Part shown: one piece after another, positions 20,555-33,100 of the stretch
Layout of the letters: every line of letters begins with the position of its first letter
How positions within the stretch are numbered: position 1 is the first letter of the stretch
Notes under the pieces: generated by a model
Told to the model about the DNA's origin: nothing
The model's input: only the letters and a program-made list of their open reading frames with translations
The model's database searches: none
Origin: Flaveria trinervia
Lineage: Eukaryota; Streptophyta; Magnoliopsida; Asterales; Asteraceae
DNA length: 64,000 bases
Reading direction: 5' to 3'
Assembly (NCBI GenBank): GCA_025506515.1
Contig: CM046458.1
Location: 39,113,940-39,177,939, forward strand
Position numbers and translations under genes: made by a program

Positions 20555-21600
20555 TGTTGAATGACTGCTAATCAGCATATGTCAAGCAACTATCAAACTA
20601 CATATGCTAATCAACTTTTTAGCCGTTTGGTTCTATCTTTCAATTGTAACATTTTGTACACCCCAGCTCGATCAAGTGAATACTTTGAAAGAAAAACTTG
20701 TGCAATTACATCTCCTCAAATTATTTTTGTTGTGATAGTAAGTATCTAAATTAGATTCTGCATCTTTTTAGTTACTGATCTAAGAAGAAGTTTTTGTTGA
20801 TCTAACCAACCTGATTCAAAAGTTAGTGTTCTTGGTTGTGTAAAGTTTGTATGCTTTGTCTATTCTCTAAGCGTTGGTTTGACTAGTATGATCGATTAGA
20901 TGTCAGCATACTTTTTTTGTCTATGATGGCCTTATTTGTAGCTTACTTGTCTATGATTTTGTGTCTTTGCTATATCATACCTTAGTCATTTGTTTGGGAG
21001 TGTATCAAGCGTTGTTTGTAGGTTTGATGGTGGTATCTGTCGCCTAAGTGACGTTTCCATGACTCCTATCTATGATGAACCTATGTTCATCTAAGACTGT
21101 TTTATTTTGGGTATCAAGAGTTGATGATGGTGATGATGAATGTGTATTCATATGAGATTATTCTCTTTAGTGGCACATTTGGCCGATGATGATGGATGTA
21201 TGTTCATTTGAGATCGTTTATGATGATTGGTTGTTCTGTTTTTGGTGCACATGGTTCCTTTTGAGATAACCTTGATTTTAGGTCGATGATGATGAGGATG
21301 GCCTCATGTAAGAACCTTTTTTTTGTTGTATATATGGGTTTCTATTGATGTTAATTGGGGCTTTCTAATGAATATGTATGATCTAATCCCTAACACTAGG
21401 TTGTCTATAATGAAGATGGCCACATCCAAGAACCTATTAAAATTGTTTTGATACGTTTATGGATATGCAACATTCCAGTTCTCATGAACACTTTTTTTCC
21501 GGTTAGCATTCCTTTCATGTTGGCTCGACGATGTTGAACCTACGCCTAATTCATCATGTTGCTCTTGGTTAGGGGAAAGCCAATCTTAGTTAAGATCATT
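20555..21600. other. Non-coding stretch, no gene recognised
   Basis: Only short frames occur. Loosely repeated phrases around GATGATGATGAATGTGTATTC and TCGATGATGATGAGGATGG (21120-21420) suggest decayed repeats. No domain is recognised. Confidence 0.3.
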
Positions 21601-21631
21601 CGTATCCATAAAACTTAAGTTATGCCTTGTG

Positions 21632-22013
21632 CTATTCCCCTGAATTTAGATTCTTCACTTGATAGGGCAACCACCTTTGTTTCTTGCTTCTCGACATTAC
21701 GACATTTCCTCCAACTAGAGTGAAGTAGACTGATGTTGACCTTCGATTTACCTTATCCCCCGCCCCGTCTACATTTGTGTAAGCTTGGATGTCAAAATGG
21801 CCATTTGATTTAAACATAATTCCATGACCAACTGTTCCTTTGAGGTATCTAATAATTCTCAGTTTAGCTTCCAAGTGTGTAACTTGAGGTTGATGCATAA
21901 ATTGACTTACTATCCTACTGCATGGGCCATATAAGGGATGGTATGTAAGAGGTATATTAACTTTCCTAATAAGGCTTGATATCTTCTTTGTCGGTCAGCT
22001 TACTTCTGGTCTC
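21632..22013 (-). pseudogene. Copia RNase H fragment
   Basis: On the minus strand, a decayed upstream piece (about 21900-22010, reading toward VSQFMHQPQ) leads into 21632-21898. That frame has the RNase H-adjacent block RIIRYLKGTVGHGIMF and then GHFDIQAYTN, NRRSTSVYFTLVGGN and SRSKKQ. These are standard Ty1/copia landmarks. The catalytic Asp of the usual ADWAGD is replaced in the local VDGAGD sequence, and the following Glu region is lost. It is cut on its upstream side by the LTR of element C at 22014. Confidence 0.75.
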
Positions 22014-22216
22014 TGTAGGTTTTGGATTTGAATCCAAAACATGTTAAGTTCAAGGATCTCAGGACCCCATTGATTAGATCGAGACTTGATGATTAGAAGA
22101 TGCTAAAATGATAATCATGAACAATGAATTGCCATTGATTTTCTATTTTGTGTTTATTGATCATGAAGAAATAATGAATACAAATGATTGATCATCATCC
22201 ATGTAGGATGCTAATC
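22014..22216 (-). repeat. Element C left LTR, first piece
   Basis: It starts TGTAGGTTTTGGATTTG, matching 36730 (TGTAGTTTTGGATTTG) and the next ~150 bases. It ends at TAATC, where S inserted. Confidence 0.75.
22212..22216. other. Target site duplication of element S, left copy
   Basis: TAATC lies directly before the 5' LTR and is repeated at 34720-34724 directly after the 3' LTR. Confidence 0.9.
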
Positions 22217-23102
22217 TGTTGGACCAAAAGAACCAATGAGCCAAGATCAGAAAACCTCTAAGTCCCACATGGTATCACAACAACTACTGAAAGCTTCATC
22301 AGCAGTTTGACAAGTGCTGAAGACTTCAACAGCTGAAGATCAAGTGCTGAAGACTTCAACAGCTGAAGAACTAAAGTGCTGAAGTACAACAGCTGAAGAA
22401 CACAAGTGCTGAAGCTGAAAGACCAAAGTACTGAAGTACAACAGCTGAAGAGTTTACAAGTGCTGAAGATCAACAACTGATGTACAAAGTCTGAAGACAA
22501 AGACTGAAGACATCAGCTGATGATATCTACTGAAGTCATCAGCTGATGAAACATCTGAAGGTCAAAGTCTGAAGATCAAGTACTGAAGCGTCAGTAGTTT
22601 GTCACAACTGCTGAAGAGTACTTCTTCAGTAGTTGTGATATCAGTAGTTTTATATTTCTAGTTTCAGTAGTTTTGTAAAATGACCGAAGAGCTTGTTCTT
22701 CAGTCGTTGTAGTTTCAGTAGTTTCTAATCAGTAGTTTTTATATTATGTACTTAACACTCTGATATGTTCTCGTAGTTGTGTGAACATTTCAGTAGTTTG
22801 TTAAGATTAGTTATTTCTGTAATAGATCTGCAGTTGTCACTTTCCGTGATAACAGCAGTGTTGTTGCACTCTATATAAGGTGTAACAACCTATTGTAATA
22901 AAATGAATTATTTGAATGATTTGATTAGAATTATTCCATATCTATAAACATTCCATGAATCAGAAATATATTCTCTCACTATAATCGTGTGTACTCTTAA
23001 TGCATACAAGTATCGATCTCTTGCTACAATTTGCCTAATTCATGTTCTTATTCCACTGCTTTGAACTCTAATACATCAAACTTGTGATCGCTGATCCTGT
23101 CA
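22217..23102 (+). repeat. 5' LTR of element S
   Basis: It begins TGTTGGACCAAAAG and ends CTGATCCTGTCA. U3 holds many AGCTGAAG/TGCTGAAG words (22300-22610), then TTCAGTAGTT words in the opposite sense (22590-22810). The TATA box CTATATAA is at 22871-22878. The minus-strand frame here (22258-22500) is a motif-array artefact. Confidence 0.95.
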
Positions 23103-23104
23103 AA

Positions 23105-23116
23105 TGGTATCAGAGC
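23105..23116 (+). other. Primer binding site of element S
   Basis: TGGTATCAGAGC, two bases after the LTR, is complementary to the 3' end of plant initiator Met-tRNA. Confidence 0.92.
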
Positions 23117-23334
23117 AGGTTCATCATTGATCGATCTAATAATTGATCATTGAAACTGCTATTCAAGATCTAAGTTTGATTGAATTAGCTTTTGTTTTTG
23201 CAAGAAACGGTTATAGAGATTGAATTTTCTGTATTTCTGGTCATTCATCCTGAGATCTTTTTGGTTTTCATTGAGTTTGTTGTGGTCTGTGTAAAACTTT
23301 TAAAAGCTTGAATTAAATTGTTTTTGAACTGAAA

Positions 23335-26150
23335 ATGACTACTCCCTCCAATGATCCTCACAATACTGGTTCCTCAACCAAGCCACCATGCTGGTTAGGA
23401 ATGAGTATAACATATGGCAACGACGATGCTCCATCACCTGTCTGTTAACAGCGCAGGTTGTTGGACATCAGTGGTACATGGTCCACACAAGCCTATGGTG
23501 AATAACCCGGAAACCAATCAAATGGTTCCGAAGAGGAGGGAGCAATACTCAGATGAGGATAAGAAGTTGCTTGAAATTAATGCAAAAGCCCATGGAATTC
23601 TGGCCATGGCACTGCCAAATGAAATCTATTCTGGGCTATGCATCATGAAACTGCCCATGACCTCTGGAATGCCTTGAAAGAACAATTTGGAGGAACAGAT
23701 GAGGTCTTGGCAAATAATAGAAATCCTTGCCCAACAATATGAGACATTTTCTCATAGAAAGGGTGAGACACTGACTCAACAATATGAGCGGTTCTCTTGT
23801 TTGATCTCTGAATTAAAAATGGTCAAACTTGAGTACACAAATATTCAGATGAATAACAGATTTCTCAGATCATTGCCTGAGATGGGACACATATACTATT
23901 GTCCTACGCTCCAGTGCAAGTTTGGACAAACTATCTCTCACCCAACTCCATGGGAAACTGCTCACGTTTGAGAGAGAGATAGAACAGAAGAGAAAGCTGT
24001 CTTCATCTGGAAAGCTCACTGAAGACTTTGTACCAGGCAACACTGCCTTGGTTGGTCATGAGTCAGAATATGCTTCATCTGAATGCCAGTATGATGAGCA
24101 TATTAATTCTCTTCAAGCACTTCTGATTCTGCATTTGTGAGTGTTGATGGTCAGTTTACTGGTGTAATAATGACAATTTATGCTTCATTATGGATGATCT
24201 CAAGGGGATTGCTGATGACGACTTAAGAGATGGATATTTTGAGCCAAATGGCCCTGATAAATATCAGATCTCAGAAGTTCTATAAAAGAACTGGAAGAAA
24301 ATTCCCAGGACTCTCTGGCAAAACCAAAGTTGGTTTTGACAAGAGCAAGTTGAGGTGTCACAAATGCCAAAGCTTGGACACTTTGCAAGAGAGTGTAGAT
24401 CAACTGGATCTAACTCCACTGCACCCTTTGTGACTTTTCCTGGCAATAGTCAACAACACAGAGGGCAACATCCTGTCACTTCTAGTCATCATCCTCAACA
24501 ACAATCTCCGGCATATTTTGTTCCTCAGGGTCAAATGCCATATCCGTACCCTTGTTATTACATGCCACAGTCAAATCAAGTTCAAGTTCCTATGGCACCA
24601 CAACCTCATGCACTACCAGAACCTCAGCCATCCCAATCTCATCAACAAACTCAACCTCAACACACAGCTTCTTCACCCCAGGAGTTGTTGACTGGAGCAG
24701 TTTACCAGATGACATGTCTGGTCATGACAACTGTTCTCAGGTGCTGGTCAACATGGTGGTGACAGTCCTTTTGGGAATCTAGCTCTTATGGCTTTGGAGT
24801 CTGCTGATACTTCATTTTCTAATGCCTCTACACCTCAGGTATCACAGGTATCCTCTGAGGCAAAAGCCAATTATGTTCTGAACATGCATAGCAGCATTTG
24901 CTTCCATTAGAGAAGCAAATGTAGCTTAATTAATAAGAACATTGAGCTAGAACAAATAATTTCCAAAAACAAAGCTGAATTTGAGTCTGTACTTAAAGAT
25001 AAAATGATGAGATTTACAAACTGAAATGCCAAATAATTGATGATAAGGCTAGAGAAGAGCTTCTAGAGAAGTACAAAGATCTCAAAGAAACCCTTGCAGT
25101 TACCCAGGTAGAGTGTGATAGATGGGTACAATCATGCAAAGGTTTTGAAATGCTTCTTAGTAAGCAATCTGCTTCCAATGTGAAGTTTGGCATTGGTTAC
25201 AATCACACTGCTCCACCTACAGATTTTACTCCAAGAGCAAAGTAGAATCTGATGGTGAGAGTGATAACCAATCCATCACATCATGTGATCTACCTTCTGA
25301 TACAGCACAATCAGAAGTAGCAGTCAGCATCAAGCCCTCTTTGAACCTATCAGCTGATGTTGATGGTTCAAATGCTGACACTCACATGATCAATGAGTTG
25401 ATCAACTCAGGAGTTAATTCTGAAGGTCCTGAAAGGACTAGAGAGCAGGATTTACACCTGAAGTTCAAACTTCAACTGCTGTCAGTACTGAAGAGAAGAA
25501 AACTGCCAGTAGAAAGAGTTTGAAGACTACTAAAGAGGCAGTCAAGAAAGCAAACAATGCTTCCAAAGCATTGAAGAACAAGTCTTCAGTTGCTTCACCC
25601 TCTTTAGTTGATGATCAACCTAAGATGAAGAAGAAACCATGTGAAGTATGTGGTTTGTTCAATCATCTTACAGATGATTGTTGGTACAAAAGAGGTTCCA
25701 AACTCAAAAAAAGAAGAATTAATGAGAAAATGGTAAAAATGAAACTGAGTTTGAGACCACATTTGTATCAGCAACATCAAATCCTGTAACCCTTAAGTCC
25801 TCAAAGAAATCCAAAAAGGAAGGGGTTAAACAGGTGACAGCTGAGAGTGCTCAGAAGAAGAAGGTGCAACATAGGACCTTATCAAACTCCACTGGCAATG
25901 TGTCTGATGAGCTGAAAGCTTTATCACAAATCAGACACAGCTGGTCATGATGGTTCAACATCTGTTGGGTAGAGTTAACCAACTAGATGCTCCTATGTTG
26001 AAACCACAGAAAAGGAGTCCAAGCCAGGACTCCTCTTCTACACCATCTTCTTCCTCTCAGGCTGTTGTTCCAATAAACCTGTTAGTTTACCATCTATTGA
26101 TGAGACCAGGCCCAAAACCAAAAAGGTTTGGGTCTCCAAACTAACTGATT
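23335..26150 (+). pseudogene. gag of element S (capsid, coiled-coil region, two zinc knuckles), frameshifted
   Basis: The start is ATG 23335. A frameshift near 23390 moves the frame to the 23414-23677 piece (YSDEDKKLLEINAKAHGILAMALP), the typical copia-type gag domain. Further pieces are 23687-23971 (LAQQYETFSHRKGETLTQQY), 23922-24140 and 24355-24762. A CCHC zinc knuckle is present at about 24356-24400 (CHKCQ then GHFAREC), but an indel splits it between two frames. 24990-25330 is a charged, probably coiled-coil segment. 25520-25789 has a second knuckle, CEVCGLFNHLTDDC, with exact C-x2-C-x4-H-x4-C spacing. Gag would package RNA in cytoplasmic particles. Frameshifts make it non-functional. Confidence 0.85.
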
Positions 26151-26155
26151 GTTTA

Positions 26156-27845
26156 TTGTTGCAGGGTTCTTCAACATGCCAAAGTAGCATCTGGTATGTA
26201 GACAGTGGGGGATCTATGCACATGACTGGGAACAACTCTCTTCTTCATGACTACTCTCAAGGAAAGAAGGGATTTGTTTCTTTTGGCAATGATGCTAGGG
26301 GTTACATCATTGGTAAGGGTTTTGTCTCCAATGGAGAAATCAAATTTGATGATGTTAATCATGTGGAAAATCTCAAGTACAATCTCTTGAGTGTCAGTCA
26401 AATGTGTGATAAAGGCCATGTGCTCTTTTCACCAGTCAAACTGTAGGATTCTGTCATCCAAAGTTTTGCACTTGATTGACAAGGTGTTGGATGATCACAC
26501 TCTCCTGAGAGCCAACAGGACAGGAAGAGTGTATGCCTTAGATCTTTCCAAGAAATAGATCTCAAAGGCAATCCTTGCCTATTTTCCAAAGCCTCTTCTC
26601 AAGAATCTAAACTGTGGCACAGAAGGCTTGGTCATGTTAATCTCAAAACATGAATCAGCTTACCCACAATAGTTTAGTCAGAGGCTTACCAATAAAGGAG
26701 TTTCACTGTGATGAAACCTGCACTGCTTGTTTAAAAGGAAAACAGCACAAAGTCTCATTCCCTCCTATGAAGTGCCTAAGTCCACTGCCTGCTTGCAATT
26801 ACTGCATATGGATCTATTTGGTCCTGTGAGAGTAATGAGCATGGCAAAGAAGAAATACTGTCTGGTAATTGTGGATGATTACTCCAGATTTGTGTGACTT
26901 TCTTTCTACATTCAAGGATGAGGTTGCTCAAAGATTATTCACTTTGTGTTGTATATTGAGAAGCAGTATTCCCTTCCAGTCAAGTGTATTAGGAGTGACA
27001 ATGGAACTGAATTCAGAAATCATACACTTGATGACTTCTATCTTTCAAAGGGGATCAAAAGGCAGTTTAGCATCCCAAGGACTCCAGAACAAAATGGAGT
27101 AGTGGAGAGAAAGAACAGGACCCTCATTGAAGCTGCAAGGTCCATGCTGGCTGACTCAGGTTTGCCACTGACCTTTTGGGCTGAAGCTGTCAACACAGCT
27201 TGCTATGTGCAAAATAGAGTTTTAGTAAATCAGAGGTTGATGAAGACTCCATATGAAGTCCTCCATCATTTGGCTCCTCTGATTTCATTTTTCAAAGCAT
27301 TTGGGTGTCCCTGTTTTATTCTCAACACAAAGGATCAACTCCATAAATTTGATCCTAAGGTGGATGCAGGGTATTTTGTTGGTTATTCATCTACTTGCAA
27401 GGCATACAGAGTCTTCAACTGCAGAACAAAGATGGTTGAAGAAACTCTACATGTTAAGTTCAATGAATCTCCAAAGGACAAGATTCCACAAAGCCCTGTG
27501 GAGTTATTTGATTTGGACATACTGCAATATGTTCCTTATCAAACTCCTGCTGTTGCTCCTGTCAACAGTTCACCACCTGGTGGTACTGCTGGTACTGATG
27601 ATGATGATGATTGCAGTACTCACCTCTTCAGGTTTAGTGATCAACTGCCTGATTCAGCTAGACCTGATGTTCCTGTAGCTCCAGTAGCACCATCCACAAC
27701 AAATGCTGATGAGATATCTTCGAATTCAACTTCCTTTGAATTACCATCCACTGATTGGTTTCAAGAAATGATTCACCATCACCATCTGTTACTGCTGAGC
27801 CTGCTACAAACACTTGCACAGATCTCATTGTGTATCAAGATCTGA
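26156..27845 (+). pseudogene. Protease and integrase part of element S pol, frameshifted
   Basis: The protease (26156-26446) has the catalytic DSG at 26201-26209 within WYVDSGGSMHMTG. The usual Cys after DSG is Gly here. The GAG-pre-integrase HHCC finger lies at about 26610-26735 (WHRRLGHVN ... CDETCTAC), broken by stops. The first catalytic Asp (near 26808) is separated by frameshifts. The clean frame 26946-27845 holds IRSDNGTEF (Asp 18) and NGVVERKNRT (Glu 54). That is exactly a D-x35-E spacing, as in retroviral-type integrases. The Ty1/copia C-terminal landmarks AFGCPCFIL and AGYFVGYSS follow. Frame breaks at about 26445, 26560, 26640 and 26900 abolish a continuous product. Confidence 0.9.
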
Positions 27846-29472
27846 AGAATCACCCTATGTCTCAAATCATTGGTGATATCACTGCTGGAGTATCAACAAG
27901 AAGTCAATTGTCAAATTTCTGCTTCTATGCTCTCTTCATCAGTCAGCAAGAGCCAAAGAATTATCACATTGCTTTAAAGGACAATGGATGGGTTGATGCC
28001 ATGCAGCTTGAGCTTCTTCAGTTCAAGAAACAGCAAGTGTGGGAACTGGTTCCTCTACCTCCAGGTAAGTGTGCAATAGGCACTAAATGGGTGTTTAGGA
28101 ACAAAACTGATGAAAATGGGCTTATTGTTAAGAACAAGGCCAGACTGGTTGTTCAGGGGTTTGCACAAGAAGAAGGTATTGATTATGATGAAACCTTTGC
28201 CCCTGTAGCCAGACTGGAAGCAATTCGATTGTTTTTAGCTTATGCTCATCAAAACCTTAAAGTTTTTCAAATGGATGTCAAAAGTGCATTTTTGTATGGA
28301 AAAATTAAAGAAGAGTTTATGTATGTCAACCTCCAGGCTTTGAGGACAATAAACATCCTAATTGGGTGTATAAGCTTGATAAGGCTCTTTATGGGTTAAA
28401 ACAAGCTCCTAGAGCCTGGTATGAGACATTATCAAACTTTCTTCTGGAAAATAATTTCACTAGAGGCTCCATAGATAAGACTTTATTCATTAAGAAAGCT
28501 GGGCAGCATAATCTACTTGTTCAAATTTATGTAGATGATATCATTTTTGCATCCTCTGATCCAAAGTTGTGTGATGCCTTTACAAAGTTGATGCAACAGA
28601 AGTTTGAAATGAGTGCCATGGGAGAGTTACAGTTCTTTCTGGGGTTGCAAATCAAACAAAAGGCTGATGGAATTTTCATTCATCAGTCCAAATACACAAA
28701 AGATCTTTTGCAAAAGTTTGATTTACAAAACTGTAAGCCTTGTTCTACCCCCATGTGCAGCACCACACAACTGGATACAGATCAGAAAGGTAAAGTGGTT
28801 GATGAAACACTTTACAGATGTATGATTGGGTCCTTGATGTATTTAACAGCTTCTAGACCAGATATTATGTTTGCTACATGTGTTTGTGCTAGATTTCAGG
28901 CTGCACCTAAAGAGTCTCATCTGATTGCAGTCAAGAGGATCTTTAGATATCTGCAAGGCACTCCATCTCTAGGTTTATGGTATTCTACTGGACATTCTGG
29001 TAAATTAGTTGCTTTTTCTGACAGTGACTATGCAGGGTGTAAGTTGACCAGGAAATCAACTTCTGGTGGATGTCAATTCCTAGGCAACTGCTTGATTTCT
29101 TGGCAGAGCAAGAAACAGACCTCAGTTGCTACATCAACTGCTGAAGCAGAGTACATTGCTGCTGCAAGTTGTACATCTCAGGTACTCTGGCTTCAAAACC
29201 AACTTTTGGATTATGGCATTACAGAGACTAAGACTCCATTGTTAATGGATAGTGCTTCAGCTCTTTGCATTGTCAAAAATCCAGTCCAGCACTCTAGGAC
29301 CAAACATATAGAGATTAGACATCATTTTATAAGGGATTGTTTTGAAAAAGGTCTGATTGATCCTAAGTTTGTGCCTAGTGCTGATGAGCTTGCAGACATT
29401 TTTACTAAGCCTTTGGATAGTTCAACTTTCCAAAACCTGGTGTTAAGGCTTGGTATGCTGCAGCTAGAATAA
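27755..29472 (+). pseudogene. Reverse transcriptase and RNase H of element S, one frameshift
   Basis: 27755-28399 carries the RT N-terminal motifs (GTKWVFRNKTDENG, ARLVVQGFAQEEGIDY, QMDVKSAFLYG). A one-base loss near 28317, compared with 3570 in element A, shifts the frame. It resumes 28366-29472 with LDKALYGLKQAPRAWY and the active site YVDD at 28528-28539, then FLGLQIKQ. RNase H has FSDSDYAG, AEAEYIAAASC and LLMDSASAL, and the C-terminus is LRLGMLQLE at a TAA. The RNase H catalytic Asp, Glu and Asp are all present. Apart from the single indel this is the best preserved coding block in the window. Confidence 0.93.
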
Positions 29473-30188
29473 GTGACAACTACTGATGATTTCAGTAATT
29501 ACTGGTGATCATTGGTACCCTGTCACATATAAGTACTGATGGTTCTTTTCCCTTCAGTAGTTTTTATAACTACTGATGGCTAAATGTCCTCATAAGTACT
29601 GAAGTACTTATCTGTCCAAACTACTGATGTAGTTACAACTACTGAAATCAGTATAAACAGATAAGTACTGATGTCCTATGAAACAACTGAAATCCGCCAA
29701 AAAGGCTGATGAATGTGTTGAGGACAGTATGAAACAGCTGAAAAGCTAAGAATTGACGAAAACAGCTGATGAGAATTTCTCTTCAGTCGTTTGTACAACT
29801 GCTGTTTCATTCTAAACAACTGAAGCCCATCCACAATAACAAGTCTTACAGTCTTCAGTTTTTACAACAGCTGATGACAAAACCACTGTCCTCAGTAGTT
29901 TCATAACTACTGATGACAAACACCAAGTCCTCAGTTGTTTCAATCATCTGAAGTCAAAACCACGGTCTTCAGTAGTTTTCTAACTTCTGATGCCTAACAC
30001 CACGACTTCAGCTGTTTCAACGTCTGAAAGGATAATACCATGTCAACGGTCGTTTAAAACTACTGATGACTAACACCACATCCTTCAGTCGTTTTCTTAC
30101 CAGTACCCTATAAATATCCCTGACCTAAGCCTTCAATGCTTCATCTTCTTCAAACCTAACGTTCCTCTCCAAAACTTCTCTCTTCTCA
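29473..30188 (+). promoter_or_regulatory. Spacer between pol and aORF with motif array, TATA box and leader (element S)
   Basis: The array of ACTACTGATG, CAGTAGTT, CAGTTGTT and ACAACTGATGA words matches the element A spacer. TATA box CTATAAATA is at 30108-30116, 73 bases before the aORF ATG at 30189. The leader is CT-rich. The layout and spacing are nearly the same as at 5329-5405. The pol stop is TAA followed by GTGAC, not the TAG-CARYYA type, so simple readthrough into the aORF is not supported. Confidence 0.58.
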
Positions 30189-33100
30189 ATGGCGTCCATG
30201 CAAATTAAACCGCGACACAACTGTGTGCCTACCTTACTAAATCGCCTATCTGGCTAAGTTCGATACTGCTATCGATCTTATGGTTCAGTCCCAATACAAA
30301 ACGGCATTTCTTCTGAATCCCATACTACATGCCGAATCCCTTCAACAATTTTGGATGAACGTTACTATTACCACTGGGGAGCCAACACACCATCTCTCCA
30401 GTCGTCGTCAACAACAAGAAGTAGTCATCACTCCTGCGTTATCCGTCAAATTCTTCATCTGGATGATGATATCTCCTGCTGGATATCCGAAGGGCACCAC
30501 AGATCTATCCTTTGCCCAACATGGATATCAAGGCAATCTCAGTGCCTCCATCATGAGAAACACTTCCTGACGCTACGCCTAATTTATCACATGGTGAATG
30601 TATGTTTGGCTCCTAAGACGTCTCTGGGATCAAATGTCGACAAAATGGCAGCAGGTATCCCGAAGAATGGCGCCACAGATCTATCCTTGCCCAACATGGA
30701 TATCAAGGCAATCTCAGTGCCTCCACTATCATGAAGAAACACTTTCCTGACGCTGAACGCCTAATTTTTCACATGGTGAATGTATGTTTGGCTCCTAAGA
30801 CGTCGTCTTGGGATCAAATGTCGACAAAATGGCAGCAGGTAATGTATTCTATTCTTGAGCAACAACCGCTAAACTTTTCAGATAATATTTCGGAGCTCAA
30901 GGATATGGCTCAAAAACTAACTGCCAACCGTTGGATACTATATCCACGGTTCATAATGGCCATCATTACAAACCAGCTTAATGCTGAGGGACTTGTTGGC
31001 TTGGGAGTCCCTGCTACGGCTGTTCTGCCGGAAGTATACTCCCGGCACAACTCTGACCAGACACTCAAAATGGCTGCCAAGCTGCGAAAACCCACGCAGC
31101 TGGAACCCACAGCCACCACCTCCAAATCAAAAGTCCCCACCAAACCCACCAAAAAGAAACCCAAAACGGCTACTCAGGGAATTGAGTCCCCTGAGGATGC
31201 CCCTGCAACACAAACGCAGATATATCCACTAGTCCAAACCCCCTAGTGGATACAATGACTCTTCCAGCCATAGCCGCTCAGGCTTCCTCTCAACAGGAGC
31301 CTGCAGCAACCACACAAGGGTACCTACATATCTGGGATCTTCCTCACTTGAGGAGATTGCCATTGAAAAGCACCAACCTCCCCAGGTGCACACTGCTTCT
31401 ATCCCTTCACCCCAAACAACCGCCCCTCACAGCCCAACTTTAATAGTTGCACAAGTGCTGACTCACTGCACTCCTCACCCCCCCCCCCTCCCCAGAAACC
31501 ACTTACTACTGGGAACACCTCTACAATTGAGGGGAGGAACACAGTGCACTTGAGAACCCACAGCACAGGGGTTTACCACTTCTATCTCCTGGTGTAGACA
31601 AGGAGCTTAGAATATCTAGTGAGGCTGCCACCTCTTCTGACTCAGCACATGATCAGAATGAGGCTGGTAACATTGCTAAGACCTCACTAGAGGCAACAGC
31701 TGATGATGGACATTGTCCTGAGGCTGGAAGTCCCCAGTACCAAGCACAAGGGGCACATGCACAACTGGTCTACACCCAGTGCATGTAAATCCTGCTCTAA
31801 GCAGGAGGTCAGATGATTCAGCTTCGGCTGATGATGACCTGGGCTTTTTCTATGATGTTCTTGCCCAGAACACAATCCTTGAAGAGAAAGTCAGTAGGCT
31901 GCAAAACCTACTTGACCAACTCTCACAAGGAGAAAGACCATCTGCCTCTACCAACCCACAGATGGCACCTTCACTTGAAGGTTCCCCAAACACTGAGCCA
32001 CTCCAAACTCAACCACCTGCCTCTGCTTCAGGCCCTATTTCTCAGGAACAGAACCCTCCTGAGCAAATAGGTGCTGTACTTCAAAATTCCCTCCCTCTCA
32101 TCACACCCATAATCACTGATATTGTGACTAAGCCATTGATGAGAGGCTTTCCTCAACTTTACACCCTTGATTGATGCTGCTGTGCAAAAGACACTTTCTG
32201 CGGTACAAACCCCTTCCTCCAATGCATCCAAAAAGGGGGAGAGTACTGCAGTGAAAGAAAAGAAGAGGAAAAGATCAGAGGAAAGAAGGAAGCGAAGCAA
32301 GCCCAAGAGAGGAGAAGAACAGCAACCACTGCTCACCTACAAGCGAAAGAAAGTGCTGATGATCATATGCTGAAGATAAAGCCTTGGAGCTACTGATAAA
32401 AGAGGCTGATGCCGAACACAGCAGATCAATGGACACATCATTGATCAGCTCTTTAGGCAAGGCCATGACACCAATAAACTTGACTCTGAGATTCGACGAT
32501 TAAGATTGAAGAATCAGAATAGATGGGCAATTATGAAGTGTTAGAAAGAGAAAGGCTTGAGATCATGATTAGATTTATTGCAAAATATCTTGGAAGATCA
32601 ATGATCGAAATCAAAGCTTGGTCCAGGGACAGTATCTTGGCAATCACCACCAAGATCTGTTCGTCTGAAGCATATACTAAGGGGCTTGTTATTGAAGCTT
32701 TGAATGAAGCGGGTGCTGGGAGCAGGACTGAGCTAGCCAAGCAATCAAAAGCCACACTCACCTCAAGAATGCTAGAACAGCCTGTAACATTCCCACACCA
32801 AAACCACCCAAATCACAACCCACCAAACCAACTCCCTTACCCTCAAACCCATAGTGATGATATACCCTTGAAGAAGAAGAGAAGGGTATTGAGGCTAGAA
32901 GATGATGAAGAAGATGATGAAGATAGGCTGCCACTCTCAGCTGTGATTCAGTTGCCTAAGGCCACAAGTCACTCCTCAGCAATTACTCCTGAAGTCCAAA
33001 GACAAATGGTTAAAGTGAAGCTAGAAGAAGAAGAGCTTCATAAACAGCATGATGAGGAATTGCTGAAGAGAGTTGACAAAGCTTATGCAGCCACATCTTC

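Noticed and set aside
22258..22500. Minus-strand Ser/Phe-rich frame, repeated at 33908-34132
   Set aside because: Lies in the LTR U3 motif array of element S in both LTRs. A product of repeated CTGAAG words.
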